From: Heloderma charlesbogerti
Lineage: Eukaryota > Chordata > Lepidosauria > Squamata > Helodermatidae
Length of the DNA: 64,000 nucleotides
Direction: 5' to 3'
Assembly (NCBI GenBank): GCA_026122225.1
Contig: JANEZZ010000522.1
Coordinates: 1,240,001 to 1,304,000 of the forward strand
This document shows, one piece after another, positions 62,711 to 64,000 of this stretch. The notes below the pieces were generated by a model that saw only the letters and a program-made list of their open reading frames with translations, was not told the DNA's origin and made no database searches. The stretch's first letter is position 1; the number at the start of each line of letters is the position of its first letter. The translations under genes were made by a program, and so were the position numbers.

Positions 62711-64000
62711 TAAACATGAAAAACAGCTGGTCATGCACTCAGAGGTTATGGGCTGTCACTGAAAATGATTCAATGTAGAATCCAGTCTAGAAAAGTAAAA
62801 TAACTGTACCTGGATTTTATCTTATTTTATTGCTTACAAAAACATGTAAGAGGATCTCACTCTAGCTACAGAAATTCAAGGGCAAACAGGGAGAGTCAAG
62901 CTCTTCTACCAATGTACAGTGAATATGAACATTAAATCCCATGATGACAGATGAAAGGCAGCACATCCAGAATCTATGGTGCATGACTGTCGTTGACAAC
63001 CAACCTTTTTGTGTTTTTAATCCATTCCCTCTGGGTTCCCTCCCTTAATGGGAGCACAGACCCTGGCACTATCTATAACTTCTTCAGGTAGGTAAAATCC
63101 CCCTCTGATGTAATTAATTTCAGATAAGTAAAACACAGTTGGGTACAATATGCGCTCCATGCTTTTATCCAAGTATGAGTAAAGGTCACAGGTAGTTCTT
63201 CTTCTTGTTATGTCCAGGTGTGCATGCACCAAACTGGAGAAATGGTGTATATCACAACAACAGCAGGAAGGGGTGGGAAAAGCACTCATGATGCTGCCAG
63301 AGTTCGCAATTATATGGTTCAGACCATAACATTTTCCAACCTGTACCACTGAGCCTTATTATGAATCCAGTGCCATTTCCCCCAAATGTACTTTTTCCTG
63401 CTTGGAATGTAAAATGAGATTTTGGAAGGTTGTGTGCATGGCACGCGCCATCAGCATTTAGCGCACCAGGCATCCAAAGCTTACTACTTCGCAAGTGCAT
63501 GGACTAAAGTTCTTTAAGGTTAATTCTCTTATTCTCATGGAAACCTTCACGGATGGTTTCTCTCAATGCTGTCTGTCATTTCTTGTTAGTGTTTATGTGC
63601 TTGCTGTCCTCCATCCACATCTAAACCACAATTATTCTTGGGTATGTTTGTTTTGGGAAAGCAGGTGTTTGACTTTCCAAACATCTTTCGGCCATGGATG
63701 GTGCTGGGAACTACAGTTCCCAGGGATAATACAAAAAAGTGCCTCATATGCATGTAGCCCCACCCAGTACATATGCACCAACATTATAAGCCAAGAGAGA
63801 ACTCTTGGTAAACAGGTGACCTTTTCCCAATAATTATCCAAGACAATGTGTAAACAATGGGCCAATTCTTAATCAAGCTGAGGAGAATTTTTCCATCACT
63901 AGAGATTACTCCATCCCTGGCATCAAATACAAGGAAGGAAGAAAAGGTTAGCTCCATAGCTAGCTAAAGGTAAATTTGATATGTGAATGAATTATTGAGA
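62711..64000. other. Unclassified DNA to window end
   Basis: A short inverted-looking ACTACAGTTCCCAGGGATAA segment near 63710 resembles common MITE-like repeats, but nothing is defined well enough to name. No gene is supported. Confidence 0.4.

Overview
This window looks like repeat-dominated, non-coding chromosomal DNA from a squamate reptile (a lizard or close relative). The reasons are: two tRNA-derived SINEs that I recognise as Sauria-type (25148-25434 and 51672-51964), three RTE-BovB LINE copies of the squamate type, a long CR1 LINE with an ORF1 esterase, two L2-like LINEs, CORE/MIR-like SINEs and 5S rRNA-derived SINE sequence. I found no host protein-coding gene, no convincing exon and no functional tRNA or rRNA gene. 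The open reading frames longer than about 200 codons belong to LINE endonuclease or reverse transcriptase.

The most unusual content is a family of about eleven related hAT-like non-autonomous elements, here called the hierarchical-palindrome (HP) family. They end in TAGGGATGT...ACATCCCTA, similar to the maize Ac/Ds terminus as I remember it, and duplicate 8 bp of target. A full-length copy is about 0.9-0.98 kb. The core is a series of small hairpins (pairs of TAGGCTACGTAAA, CGCAAATGGCGG, AGTCTACGTAAA and CAAATAGCG) whose order is itself mirrored, giving palindromes made of palindromes. Copies lie at 11189-11792, 21451-24226 (three copies nested inside one another), 34908-35639 (variant core), 38345-38795 (truncated), 44466-45083, 45482-46949, 49143-49495 (truncated), 55379-56297 and 62142-62702. 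Simpler or differently palindromic relatives with the same termini lie at 10242-10789, 12324-12922, 12961-13345, 13966-14491 and 32348-32724. No transposase ORF is present, so any autonomous partner lies elsewhere.

Layout. 0-10 kb: mostly unclassified DNA with a tRNA-SINE, foldback MITEs and a 0.5-kb palindrome built from inverted 5S-like sequence. 10-15 kb: a cluster of hAT-like elements. 15-21 kb: scattered old repeats and a BovB 3' end. 21.4-24.2 kb: the triple-nested HP stack. 25-36 kb: sparse SINE, CR1 and MITE copies plus one HP variant. 37-38.8 kb: an L2 reverse transcriptase fragment cut by an HP copy. 39-44 kb: quiet. 44.3-51.4 kb: a CR1 LINE on the minus strand, broken by three HP copies, a solo LTR and another insertion. 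53.5-58.9 kb: a nearly complete L2 LINE on the minus strand, broken by an HP copy and by a BovB with an internal 5' inversion. 60.2-61.8 kb: a TIR element carrying a BovB with a perfect 13-bp target duplication. 62.1-62.7 kb: the last HP copy.

The interruptions give a relative history: the CR1, L2 and TIR host elements came first; HP, BovB and LTR insertions came later; and HP copies have inserted into one another. All calls come from reading the sequence; family names (Sauria SINE, BovB, CR1, L2, hAT) rest on recalled family features, not on a database search.
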